Positions 45,658-52,347 of a stretch of DNA of 52,347 nt are shown here, one piece after another; positions within the stretch are counted from its first letter, which is position 1; every line of letters starts with the position of its first letter. Made by a program: the position numbers and the translations under genes. Where the stretch lies: assembly GCF_000285295.1 (NCBI RefSeq), contig NZ_CADP01000001.1, forward strand, positions 7,522-59,868, in the 5' to 3' direction. A model generated the notes under the pieces. The model did no database searches. It worked only from the letters and a program-made list of their open reading frames with translations, and was not told where the DNA came from. The stretch is from Komagataeibacter europaeus LMG 18890. GTDB taxonomy: Bacteria; Pseudomonadota; Alphaproteobacteria; Acetobacterales; Acetobacteraceae.

Positions 45658-47197
45658 GCAGATCCCCGATTACCTTGATACGGATGCGCGTGGCGTTACC
45701 CGGCAGGTACGCAAGTGGAATTTCCTCGATATCGATGACCTCCAGCCCGTCGGGGGCCGCGCCGGCGGCAATCGCCATGTCCATCGCCCCCTTGCGCGCA
45801 TCCGCCATCGCCGCGTCACGCGACACGGTCGCAAGGCTGTAGACGCGATCGGTTTCGCCCGAAACCTGCGCAATCGCGGCGCCGACCGCGTTCGCGACCG
45901 CGAAATGCGCGGGTTTCATGACCGGCAGGCCCGCAAGGGTTTCATGATCGACCAGGATTGAACCCCCACCCACCACCAGCACCGGCAGCATATCGGCGGA
46001 AATACGTGCCCGTTCCACGCACTGTTCCAGCAGGGCGGTGATGGCACGCCGGGCGTCACGCACCAGCGCGGGCGGCAGGTCGGCCACACGCGACCGGTCC
46101 CCCAGCGACGCGCCGCCCGCCGCCACCATGATGTCCGTCGTGGTCAGGGTCGCACCGCCGAAGACCATACCTTCATCCGCAAGACGGTAACCGACCGAGT
46201 CCGGCCCCACCGTAATCCCGCCTTCCGCCTGCCGGATGATGGAACCACCCCCCAGCCCTACGGAAAACACGTCGGGCATACGGAAATTGGTCCGTACGCC
46301 ACCGACTTCCACCGCAATTCCGGCCTGTCGTGGCAGACCGCCCCGCAACAGCCCCGCGTCACTTGTCGTGCCGCCGACATCAACCACGATCGCATCCGCG
46401 ACACCCGACAGGAAAGCCGCGCCACGCATGGAATTGGTTGGTCCCGATGCAAAGGTCATGACGGGAAAACGCTCGGCAAAACCGGCATCCATCAGGGTGC
46501 CGTCATTCTGGGTCAGGTACATCGCCCCCTGAATGCCACTTTGCGCCAGCGCGTCACGAAAGGCGGTGATGACCGTGCGCGACAGATCACGCAGACAGGC
46601 ATTCAGGATGCTGGCATTTTCACGCTCCAGCAGGCCGATACGACCGATCTCGTGTGATTTCGTGACATGAACACCGGGCATTTCCGCGTTCAGGATCGCT
46701 TCGGCCCGATGTTCCATTTCCGCATTGACGGGGGAAAAGATGGACGAAACCGCAACTGATCCCACACCCTGCGCCCGCAACTGTGCCGCGATGCCGCGCA
46801 GGGCCGTCTCATCCAGCGGTGCTATTTCGCGCCCATCGAACTCATTGCCACCCGCGATCATGTAGCCCCGCCCGGCAATGGCGTCGCGCAGGTCGGTGGG
46901 CCAGTCGGTCATGGGCGGCAGACAGGCGGATGCAGGCAGACCAAGCCGGATGGCGGCGGTAGGGGCAAGATCACGGCGCTGCACCACCGCATTGGTGAAA
47001 TGAGTCGTGCCGATCATTACCGCACTGACGGCAGATGCGGGCTGCCCCGATATTTCAAGCAGCCGGGACAGGGCTGTGCGCACGCCGCTCATGATATCGC
47101 CGGTTGTATATATCTTGCACGATGCCAGCACCACGTCCTGGGTGATCATGGCAGCATCCGTATTGGTGCCGCCGACATCAATGCCAATTCTGATCAT
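45650..47197 (-). CDS. Hydantoinase/oxoprolinase-family protein (HyuA-like)
   Basis: The 515 residues have the ASKHA-fold phosphate loop IGIDVGGTNTDAAMI, a Hydant_A N-terminal domain (VMIGTTHFTNAVVQRRDL) and the second nucleotide loop VVDVGGTTSDAGLL. Such enzymes open cyclic amides (hydantoins, 5-oxoproline) with ATP. It is shorter than the about 690-residue HyuA/acetone-carboxylase type and lacks the usual C-terminal part; the short form pairs with DUF917 proteins. AGGGAC lies before the ATG. An operator candidate lies 63 bases upstream. Confidence 0.88.
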   Translation of the reverse strand: MIRIGIDVGGTNTDAAMITQDVVLASCKIYTTGDIMSGVRTALSRLLEISGQPASAVSAVMIGTTHFTNAVVQRRDLAPTAAIRLGLPASACLPPMTDWPTDLRDAIAGRGYMIAGGNEFDGREIAPLDETALRGIAAQLRAQGVGSVAVSSIFSPVNAEMEHRAEAILNAEMPGVHVTKSHEIGRIGLLERENASILNACLRDLSRTVITAFRDALAQSGIQGAMYLTQNDGTLMDAGFAERFPVMTFASGPTNSMRGAAFLSGVADAIVVDVGGTTSDAGLLRGGLPRQAGIAVEVGGVRTNFRMPDVFSVGLGGGSIIRQAEGGITVGPDSVGYRLADEGMVFGGATLTTTDIMVAAGGASLGDRSRVADLPPALVRDARRAITALLEQCVERARISADMLPVLVVGGGSILVDHETLAGLPVMKPAHFAVANAVGAAIAQVSGETDRVYSLATVSRDAAMADARKGAMDMAIAAGAAPDGLEVIDIEEIPLAYLPGNATRIRIKVIGDLHV

Positions 47198-47259
47198 GGA
47201 AAAGTCCCTGCCATCCGACAGACCGGAAATAACGGTGGAAATCAGTAAATCACCGATGC

Positions 47260-47282
47260 CATATTGTTATGGTAACGATATG
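47260..47282. promoter_or_regulatory. Near-perfect inverted repeat, candidate operator
   Basis: CATATTGTTA (47260-47269), spacer TGG, TAACGATATG (47273-47282). The arms match at 9 of 10 positions. It lies 63 bases before the hyuA-like ATG and overlaps the best promoter candidate. This size and symmetry fit a dimeric helix-turn-helix regulator, of GntR or LacI type for example, but the regulator is not encoded in the window. Confidence 0.6.
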
Positions 47283-47296
47283 AATGAGCCCGTCAA
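47269..47296 (-). promoter_or_regulatory. Candidate promoter of the hyuA-like operon
   Basis: Read on the minus strand, TTGACG (47291-47296) and TACCAT (47269-47274) are 16 bases apart. The -10 lies inside the inverted repeat, as expected for repression by promoter occlusion. Confidence 0.4.
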
Positions 47297-47795
47297 CATC
47301 ATTCCCTGCGGTCACCATAACCACTATCCCATGCCATCATGCCAGACAGCGCGCACCGATACAGTGATGGCCCCGGCTGCATGATCTTACCCCCCTGCCG
47401 GCATGAAGGTTGTATAGACAGGCGCTGCGCCCATGCAGGGCATCCACGGCAACCATGCGGGGATGAGCGCAAATCACGAAAATGTGCTTTTTATTATAAT
47501 TGTTATTAACAGGTAATATATTTTGTATTAAAATCGTTATTTATTAATAGTTTACTTCATAATCTATGAAAATTTATCTGTTATTTTGAAATTCTTCATC
47601 TCCGCGATCAATACGCGGAAATGCGTATTCCATGACACCACAAGGGGGGTCGAAAGTATCCGGGCATAATTCCGATGCATTTTCATACGGCGGGAAATAT
47701 TCATGGTTACACAGCATGTGCGGTCCCCCAACCGGGATCATTACCTTCCATCTGCCTGCAACCATGAGGCCGCACGACCACGCAGACGCAGGCCC

Positions 47796-49283
47796 ATGTC
47801 ACGGCACCTGTGTCTTCTTGCCGCGTCCATGCTGTCCTTTTCCAGTCTGGGCATGGTGCAGGCAGCCCCTGTATCTGCTGCGGACGGCGCGACAGACGTG
47901 GACAAGCCACCGCCCCTGCCGAAAATTGTCATACCGGATGTGCTGAAACCCCGACTGACGGCCCTGAGCGATGAACAGAAGGCCTTTCTGACCAGCCCGG
48001 CGCTGTACATGTTCGCCCGGCCACCGGGGGGACCTGCGCAACTGTTCGCCAAGCTGGAAAAAGAAACACCTGAAGAAATCAGTGCCTATGTCTCGGCCAT
48101 GGTATCGGTTGCCGAACAGGTCGATTTCAAGCCGGGCCGGGATCCCGCCAGCATTCCCCTTGATACGAAATCACCCAGTTTCAATGCATGGAATGCCCGC
48201 ATTCCCCAGCAGCTCAATCCGAAACGTGAACCGGGGCCGATCCAGATCACACGTTACATTGGTGGCGAATACGGGTCGTTCAGCGGCATTCCCACCTTTG
48301 CCTATGCCCCCATTGCCCTGACACCCGAGGATCTGAAGGCGGGCAAGGTGGATGTCGCGATCGTGGGGGCGCCACTGAACATGGGATCCGGCTTCCGTGA
48401 TGCACAGCACGGCCCGATGGACATGCGCACGTCACGCGGCGCACAGGGACCGTGGGGGCCGGACATGTACACCATGGTCGATCCCATCGAGGAACTGAAG
48501 ATCGTCGATTACGGTGACGTGGCGATAGACAATCTCAGCACCGAACGCAGCATTGACGAAGTGCGGCGCACTGTGGCGGAAATCGCCCGTGCAGGTTCCA
48601 TCCCCGTGGTCGTCGGCGGTGACCACTCACTGGAATATCCCGACGTGGCGGGCATTACCGATGTCTATGGCAAGGGGAAAGTGGGGGTCGTGCACTTCGA
48701 TTCCCACTACGACGCCTGGCACAACGAACCCCACCTGATCGATCATGGGCAGCCGGTATACCGGGTCATCCATGAAGGTCACGTGCAGGGGAAAAACTAT
48801 ATTCAGGTCGGCCTGCGTTCACGTGGGCCGGAGGAAGCGGGCTTCAAATGGATGCGCGATAACAACATGCGCTACCACACCATGGTGGAAGTGGAAAAAC
48901 GCGGCTGGAACGCCGTCATGGAACGCGCACTGGCGGAAGCCAGCCAGAATACGGACAAGCTGTGGATTTCCTTTGATATCGATGCGCTGGACCCGGCCTT
49001 CACCCACGGTACGGGCACGCCCGTTCCCGGCGGCCTGACCCTGCGGGAAGCACAGCCGATCCTGCGCCGCCTGTGTGCCGAGAAGAATGTTGTCGGTTTC
49101 GATATCGTGGAGTACGCGCCCTATCTCGACACCAGCTACAAGACCGCGCTGAACGCCAATTTCCTTCTCAACGCCTGCCTGACCGGCATTGCCATGCGCA
49201 AGAAAGGCATCACGCAGAAAAACTATCTCAGCCCGCTTACCGTCGATCATCAGCGTGATCACCTGGGGGGAACATCAAAGTGA
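47796..49283 (+). CDS. Exported ureohydrolase (agmatinase/arginase family), intact metal site
   Basis: The 495 residues begin with a Sec-type signal peptide (MSRHLCLLAASML..., cleavage near VQA-AP). An N-terminal extension of about 150 residues follows, then a ureohydrolase domain. All six manganese ligands are present: His277 in GGDHS; Asp302, His304 and Asp306 in HFDSHYDAW; Asp394 and Asp396 in SFDIDALDPAF. Family enzymes split guanidino compounds (agmatine, arginine, guanidinobutyrate) to urea. Export to the periplasm is unusual. ATG 47796 is chosen because it gives a clean signal peptide; 47703 is the alternative. It overlaps the second paralog by 4 bases. Confidence 0.85.
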   Translation: MSRHLCLLAASMLSFSSLGMVQAAPVSAADGATDVDKPPPLPKIVIPDVLKPRLTALSDEQKAFLTSPALYMFARPPGGPAQLFAKLEKETPEEISAYVSAMVSVAEQVDFKPGRDPASIPLDTKSPSFNAWNARIPQQLNPKREPGPIQITRYIGGEYGSFSGIPTFAYAPIALTPEDLKAGKVDVAIVGAPLNMGSGFRDAQHGPMDMRTSRGAQGPWGPDMYTMVDPIEELKIVDYGDVAIDNLSTERSIDEVRRTVAEIARAGSIPVVVGGDHSLEYPDVAGITDVYGKGKVGVVHFDSHYDAWHNEPHLIDHGQPVYRVIHEGHVQGKNYIQVGLRSRGPEEAGFKWMRDNNMRYHTMVEVEKRGWNAVMERALAEASQNTDKLWISFDIDALDPAFTHGTGTPVPGGLTLREAQPILRRLCAEKNVVGFDIVEYAPYLDTSYKTALNANFLLNACLTGIAMRKKGITQKNYLSPLTVDHQRDHLGGTSK

Positions 49284-50644
49284 GAACGGGTAATCCAATG
49301 CGCAAAATGCTCTTTCTTTCGACCCTGGCAGCCGTGCTGGCCGGTCCGTTATTCCCCCCGGCGCATGCACAGGCCCCGGCGCAACCCGATGCCCTGGCCG
49401 GCCTGACACCAGCGGAACGCGCCTTCGCCACCGATCCACACAAACTGGCGGAATTCCGCCTGACACCGGAAAAGGTGCGCATGGTCCTGACCGGACGCAG
49501 CACGGTGGAGGCGAAGGATTATATTGATGCCATGATGAATGCCGTGGCGAAAGAAGCCTTCCAGCCCGGCGATCAGCCCGATATTCCGCTAAACACCACA
49601 TCCGCCCTGGCCTTCAATGGGGAAACCGTTGTCCGGCCCGCCATTCTTGATGACCTGCACCGTGACCCCGGCCCCATCATCCTGGACCGCTACATCCACC
49701 AGAAAACCGGCATTCCCACCTTCGCGCACGCCCCGTTCGCCCTCCACCCCGAAGATCTGGAAGCAGGACATGTGGAGGTTGCCTTCGTCGGCGTGCCACA
49801 GGATTTCAGCACCGGCTGGCGTGACGCCCTTCATGGTCCCATGATGCTGCGAACCGCGGATTACCTGACGGGCAGCGCCAGCGACCCCGATCCCGATACC
49901 GGCATCAATCCCGGCGCGGCGCTCCGTCTGGCCGATTACGGGGATCTCGCGGTGGATTACATGAGCGTGGAACGATCGGAAGCGCATATCCGTGACATGA
50001 TCGCACAGATGGCCCGTCTGCATGTTGTCCCGTTTGTCATCGGTGGCGATCATTCCGTCATGTTTCCCGATGTATCCGGGCTGTCATCCGTCTACGGGCA
50101 TGACGCCATATCAATCGTGCAGTTTGATGCGCATGGCGAAACGGACTGGGAAGATGACGGACACCTGCGCGCGGATAACCAGTCCGTACGGCGGCTGGTG
50201 GAAAACGGCAGCGTCCTGCCCCAGAATATCATTCAGGTTGGCGTAAGGGATGGCGCCCCATCCATCCAGCCCACGACATCGCGTCCCGGCAGCGTTGTCA
50301 CGCACCCGGTCACCGAACTGGAGCAGCACGGCACGATGGCCCTGTTGCAGACCGTGAATGATGAACTGAAGACAAAAGCGCATAACGTCATTGTATCATT
50401 CGACCTGAGTGTTCTTGACCCCGCGTACGCCACGGGCACGGGTCGCCCGCTACCAGGTGGCATGACCATGCGTGAGGCCATTCCCCTTGTCCGGGGCATA
50501 TGCGCCAGCAACACGGTGGTTGGCTTTGAACTCCTTGATCCCGCCCCGGTACTCGATACCACCTACCAGACCGGCCAGAATGCCAATGCAATCATGCATG
50601 CATGCCTGACGGGCATTGCCCTCAACAGGCATCCGCACACATGA
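49280..50644 (+). CDS. Exported ureohydrolase paralog with altered metal ligands
   Basis: The 454 residues have a signal peptide (MRKMLFLSTLAAVLAGPLF, cleavage near AHA-QA), the same N-terminal extension as its neighbour (LTPAERAFATDP against LSDEQKAFLTSP) and the same catalytic fold. His258 (GGDHS), Asp283, His285 and Asp375 are kept. The DAHxD motif reads DAHGETD, so the fifth position is Glu287, and the DxD motif reads DLS, so the last Asp is Ser377. These two positions each serve one metal of the pair. It may be inactive, use one metal, or act as a partner of the intact enzyme. The GTG start at 49280 has GGGGGGAAC upstream and overlaps the first gene's stop. Confidence 0.82.
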   Translation: MRTGNPMRKMLFLSTLAAVLAGPLFPPAHAQAPAQPDALAGLTPAERAFATDPHKLAEFRLTPEKVRMVLTGRSTVEAKDYIDAMMNAVAKEAFQPGDQPDIPLNTTSALAFNGETVVRPAILDDLHRDPGPIILDRYIHQKTGIPTFAHAPFALHPEDLEAGHVEVAFVGVPQDFSTGWRDALHGPMMLRTADYLTGSASDPDPDTGINPGAALRLADYGDLAVDYMSVERSEAHIRDMIAQMARLHVVPFVIGGDHSVMFPDVSGLSSVYGHDAISIVQFDAHGETDWEDDGHLRADNQSVRRLVENGSVLPQNIIQVGVRDGAPSIQPTTSRPGSVVTHPVTELEQHGTMALLQTVNDELKTKAHNVIVSFDLSVLDPAYATGTGRPLPGGMTMREAIPLVRGICASNTVVGFELLDPAPVLDTTYQTGQNANAIMHACLTGIALNRHPHT

Positions 50645-50696
50645 TCCCAGGCCATGCTGAAGGACTGTTGCAAAATATCAGGTTGATGGAAAAATA

Positions 50697-50777
50697 ACGA
50701 AAGTTTCCGGGGGCTGCCTTTTCCACAAAGGCGGCATTTCCTGAAGTTGCCGGAAAAGCGTTACCAGAAACGTCTTC
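50697..50777 (-). repeat. Dispersed intergenic repeat, copy 2 (inverted orientation)
   Basis: Its reverse complement lines up with the element at 25692-25776: a Ttctggtaa/cctggtgaa block, CTTCAGGAAAtGCCGCCTTT, then AAAGGCaGCCCCCGGAAA. The hairpin GCTGCCTTT (50713-50721) and AAAGGCGGC (50727-50735) is kept, with one G-T pair. It lies between the second ureohydrolase gene and convergent phaR. Confidence 0.7.
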
Positions 50778-50829
50778 ATGATCTGCAGGACGTCCTGATA
50801 CCCCGCCATCCGCCAGATACGGAACCACA

Positions 50830-50860
50830 TGCCGGAGGGGGATGCGCATCCCCTCCGGCA
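50830..50860 (-). terminator. Hairpin downstream of phaR
   Basis: TGCCGGAGGGG (50830-50840) pairs with CCCCTCCGGCA (50850-50860) in 11 perfect base pairs around a 9-base loop, 8 bases past the phaR stop. No T-run follows, but the position and stability suggest transcript termination or 3'-end protection. Confidence 0.6.
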
Positions 50861-50868
50861 AAGTGCCT

Positions 50869-51411
50869 TCAATGGCTGCCCTTTTCATCCGGCGCCGTCC
50901 CCTGTGGGGCCTGTAGGGCCGCGACCTGCTGCCGCAGGTCCATGATTTCCTGCAGAAGGTTTTCCACCGTCCGGTTCCCGACCCGTTCCACGGCGTAAAG
51001 GGAGGTAAACAGGGACATGGCCTGCCGCACCACCGCCGCGTTTTCCCTTCCCAGCTGTTCCAGTCCGTCCGGTGTCGCGGATGGGGACTGCCGGTCCATG
51101 AATTCGGCCATCATCCGTTCCAGGTAATCGGAAACCTCGCCCTGCCTGCTGTCACCATAACAGCGGATAAGCTGGCGCAGGAAGGCAACCGGCAGCATGG
51201 CGCGCCCACGGGTTTCCTCTTCCAGCATGACCTGCGCCAGCACGCCACGGGTTATGTCGTCGCCCGTGCGGGCATCAAGAATGACGAAGGCACGGTCCTG
51301 TTTCACCATGTCCATCAGGTTTTCAAGGGTGATATAGGCCGAAAGTTCGGTATCGTACAGCCGCCGATTGGCGTATTTCTTGATGATTACCGGAACAGAA
51401 GATACCGACAA
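50869..51411 (-). CDS. phaR: Polyhydroxyalkanoate synthesis repressor PhaR
   Basis: PhaR binds DNA and PHA polymer and controls phasin and storage genes. The 180 residues begin close to the signature VIIKKYANRRLYDTELSAYI, the N-terminal PHB/PHA accumulation regulator DNA-binding domain. The repeat-like PHB_acc domain follows (VLAQVMLEEETRG, MLPVAFLRQLI). A helical C-terminus ends QEIMDLRQQVAALQ. No ATG lies near. A TTG at 51411 has AAGGAAGG a few bases upstream and gives the family's normal length, so it is chosen over ATGs 16-71 codons further up. No PHA synthase gene is in the window. Confidence 0.88.
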   Translation of the reverse strand: MSVSSVPVIIKKYANRRLYDTELSAYITLENLMDMVKQDRAFVILDARTGDDITRGVLAQVMLEEETRGRAMLPVAFLRQLIRCYGDSRQGEVSDYLERMMAEFMDRQSPSATPDGLEQLGRENAAVVRQAMSLFTSLYAVERVGNRTVENLLQEIMDLRQQVAALQAPQGTAPDEKGSH

Positions 51412-51656
51412 ATGCCTTCCTTTCGCATGGATCAGGCCCGTAACACCCCGATGGGCCATGACGCCGTCCGCCAGATGGCGGCGGCCACCCCGGCCAGACA
51501 TTGCGCATGCAGGCCAGCCATGGGGACTTCCCCCCGGCATGGCCCTTTCATACCCACCCCCTGACCATGTCCAGCCCTGCGGCAATGGGTTCAGCGCGCG
51601 GCATGCGCCTGTCCCTGCATCCATGACCGCCAGACAGCCTGTATTATGTCATAATA

Positions 51657-51860
51657 TCAGGGACTGGCCATGAGCCGGATCATTAATTGTGATTCCGGAT
51701 GGGAAAACAATATTGCCATCCGGCCCGGTTCCCCATCCGCATGTTCCGGCCATGCCGGGATGATGGTCATTTCCGCCCCCTGTCCCGCCATGAAGCCTGT
51801 GTCCTCCTGCCTGTAAAACGCAGATGTAACCACCTGCGTTTCCCCAACCGCGCCAAACAT
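51657..51860 (-). CDS. Small conserved-looking protein after gloB
   Basis: The 67 residues begin 11 bases after the gloB stop on the same strand and have balanced composition (MFGAVGETQVVTSAFYRQED at the start, MIRLMASP at the end), unlike the Arg/Gly-rich shadow frames around. No ribosome site is obvious in the 11-base gap; AAAAGGA lies inside the end of gloB. No domain is recognised. It may be translated by coupling to gloB. Confidence 0.45.
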   Translation of the reverse strand: MFGAVGETQVVTSAFYRQEDTGFMAGQGAEMTIIPAWPEHADGEPGRMAILFSHPESQLMIRLMASP

Positions 51861-51871
51861 GACGCAGTCTG

Positions 51872-52347
51872 TCAGAAACTGTCCTTTTCACCGCGCAACC
51901 GCGCCAGAGTCGCCACGTCGCCCGCGCGCAGGAAGGGGTTGGTCAGACGTTCCACCGACAGCGGCACCGGCAGGGTTGGCAATCCCCTGCGCCGCAGGTC
52001 CGCCACCTGGCCCGCACGCTGTTTCAGCGCGGCATTATCCGGATCGACATGCAGGGCAAAACGGGCATTGGACTGGGTATATTCATGTCCGCAGCAAATC
52101 AGCGTGTCATCCGGCAGGGCCTTGATGCGTTGCAGGCTGGCGAACATGTCGGCGGGCGTCCCCTCGAACAGTCGCCCGCACCCCATGCTGAACAGCGTAT
52201 CGCCACAGAACAGCGCCGGGCCGTCGGGAAAATAATAGGATACCTCCCCCGCCGTATGCCCCGGTGTTGCGATCACCTGCGCCCGGGACTGCCCCAGGGC
52301 CACGACATCCCCGTCGCGCACCGCGATATCAAGGCGTGGCAGGCGGG
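51872..52347 (-). CDS. gloB: Hydroxyacylglutathione hydrolase (glyoxalase II), partial
   Basis: Glyoxalase II hydrolyses S-lactoylglutathione to lactate and glutathione, the second step of methylglyoxal detoxification. Only the C-terminal 157 or so residues are in the window; the frame is open to the right edge. Zinc ligands of the metallo-beta-lactamase fold are visible in ATPGHTAGE, LFCGDTLFS and CCGHEYTQSN. The C-terminal HAGH domain ends NPFLRAGDVATLARLR, as in GloB. Confidence 0.92.
   Translation of the reverse strand, partial: RLPRLDIAVRDGDVVALGQSRAQVIATPGHTAGEVSYYFPDGPALFCGDTLFSMGCGRLFEGTPADMFASLQRIKALPDDTLICCGHEYTQSNARFALHVDPDNAALKQRAGQVADLRRRGLPTLPVPLSVERLTNPFLRAGDVATLARLRGEKDSF

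Larger units (their letters stand above)
47198..47795. other. Divergent regulatory region
   Basis: These 598 bases separate the minus-strand hyuA-like operon from the plus-strand ureohydrolase genes and hold no convincing gene. The left end has an operator and promoter (separate entries). From about 47485 to 47590 the DNA is nearly all A/T, likely the promoter zone of the ureohydrolase genes. An in-frame ATG at 47703 would extend the first ureohydrolase by 31 residues. Confidence 0.55.

Noticed and set aside
47703-47795. A Tat signal in an N-terminally extended first ureohydrolase
   Set aside because: The extension has a run of four Arg but not the S/T-R-R-x-F-L-K pattern, and the shorter start gives a normal Sec signal.

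Overview
The window reads as chromosomal DNA of a high-GC alphaproteobacterium of the Acetobacteraceae, most likely an acetic acid bacterium of the Komagataeibacter/Gluconacetobacter group. This is inferred from gene content, not from a database match. The clues are an HpnR-type hopanoid C-3 methylase, a gluconokinase, a PhaR-type polyhydroxyalkanoate regulator, tightly overlapping operons, and very AT-rich gaps between GC-rich genes. I saw no rRNA or tRNA gene, insertion sequence, prophage or CRISPR array.

Layout. 1-3.4 kb: a Spy/CpxP-like periplasmic protein and pstC-pstA-pstB, without pstS or phoU. 3.5-8.5 kb: a minus-strand operon ispH-thrB-rnhA-ABC ATPase-ABC permease, ending in a nucleoside-hydrolase-fold protein whose metal-binding motif has been lost. 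8.7-13.3 kb: a lipoprotein, an OPT-family transporter, an M3 metallopeptidase and a small membrane protein. 13.3-25 kb: RlmM-like methyltransferase, DUF423, DUF4142, corrinoid adenosyltransferase, gluconokinase, two unrecognised genes behind a palindromic promoter, gluQ with two tandem aminotransferases, an HNH protein, a lipoprotein and hpnR. 25-28.2 kb: copZ-like metallochaperone, a dispersed intergenic repeat, sufE, and hslVU.

28.3-39.5 kb is the main signalling locus. It is one minus-strand operon: cheW-cheR(TPR)-cheW-mcp-cheA/REC-cheB, followed by two multidomain histidine kinases. There is no CheY, no CheD and no flagellar gene here. The arrangement resembles alternative-function chemosensory systems such as Wsp of Pseudomonas and Che3 of Rhodospirillum centenum, so output probably leaves through the histidine kinases and not through a flagellar motor.

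39.7-43.3 kb: a small membrane protein with a ten-G tract, then ftsE-ftsX, a YdcF-like protein and plsC. 43.3-50.6 kb looks like a nitrogen-salvage island. On the minus strand are a HyuA-like hydantoinase/oxoprolinase, a DUF917 protein and an NCS1-like permease, preceded by a near-perfect 10-3-10 operator. On the plus strand, diverging from them, are two exported ureohydrolase paralogs. The first keeps all metal ligands; the second has lost or altered two. The window ends with a second copy of the intergenic repeat, phaR, a small ORF and the 3' part of gloB.
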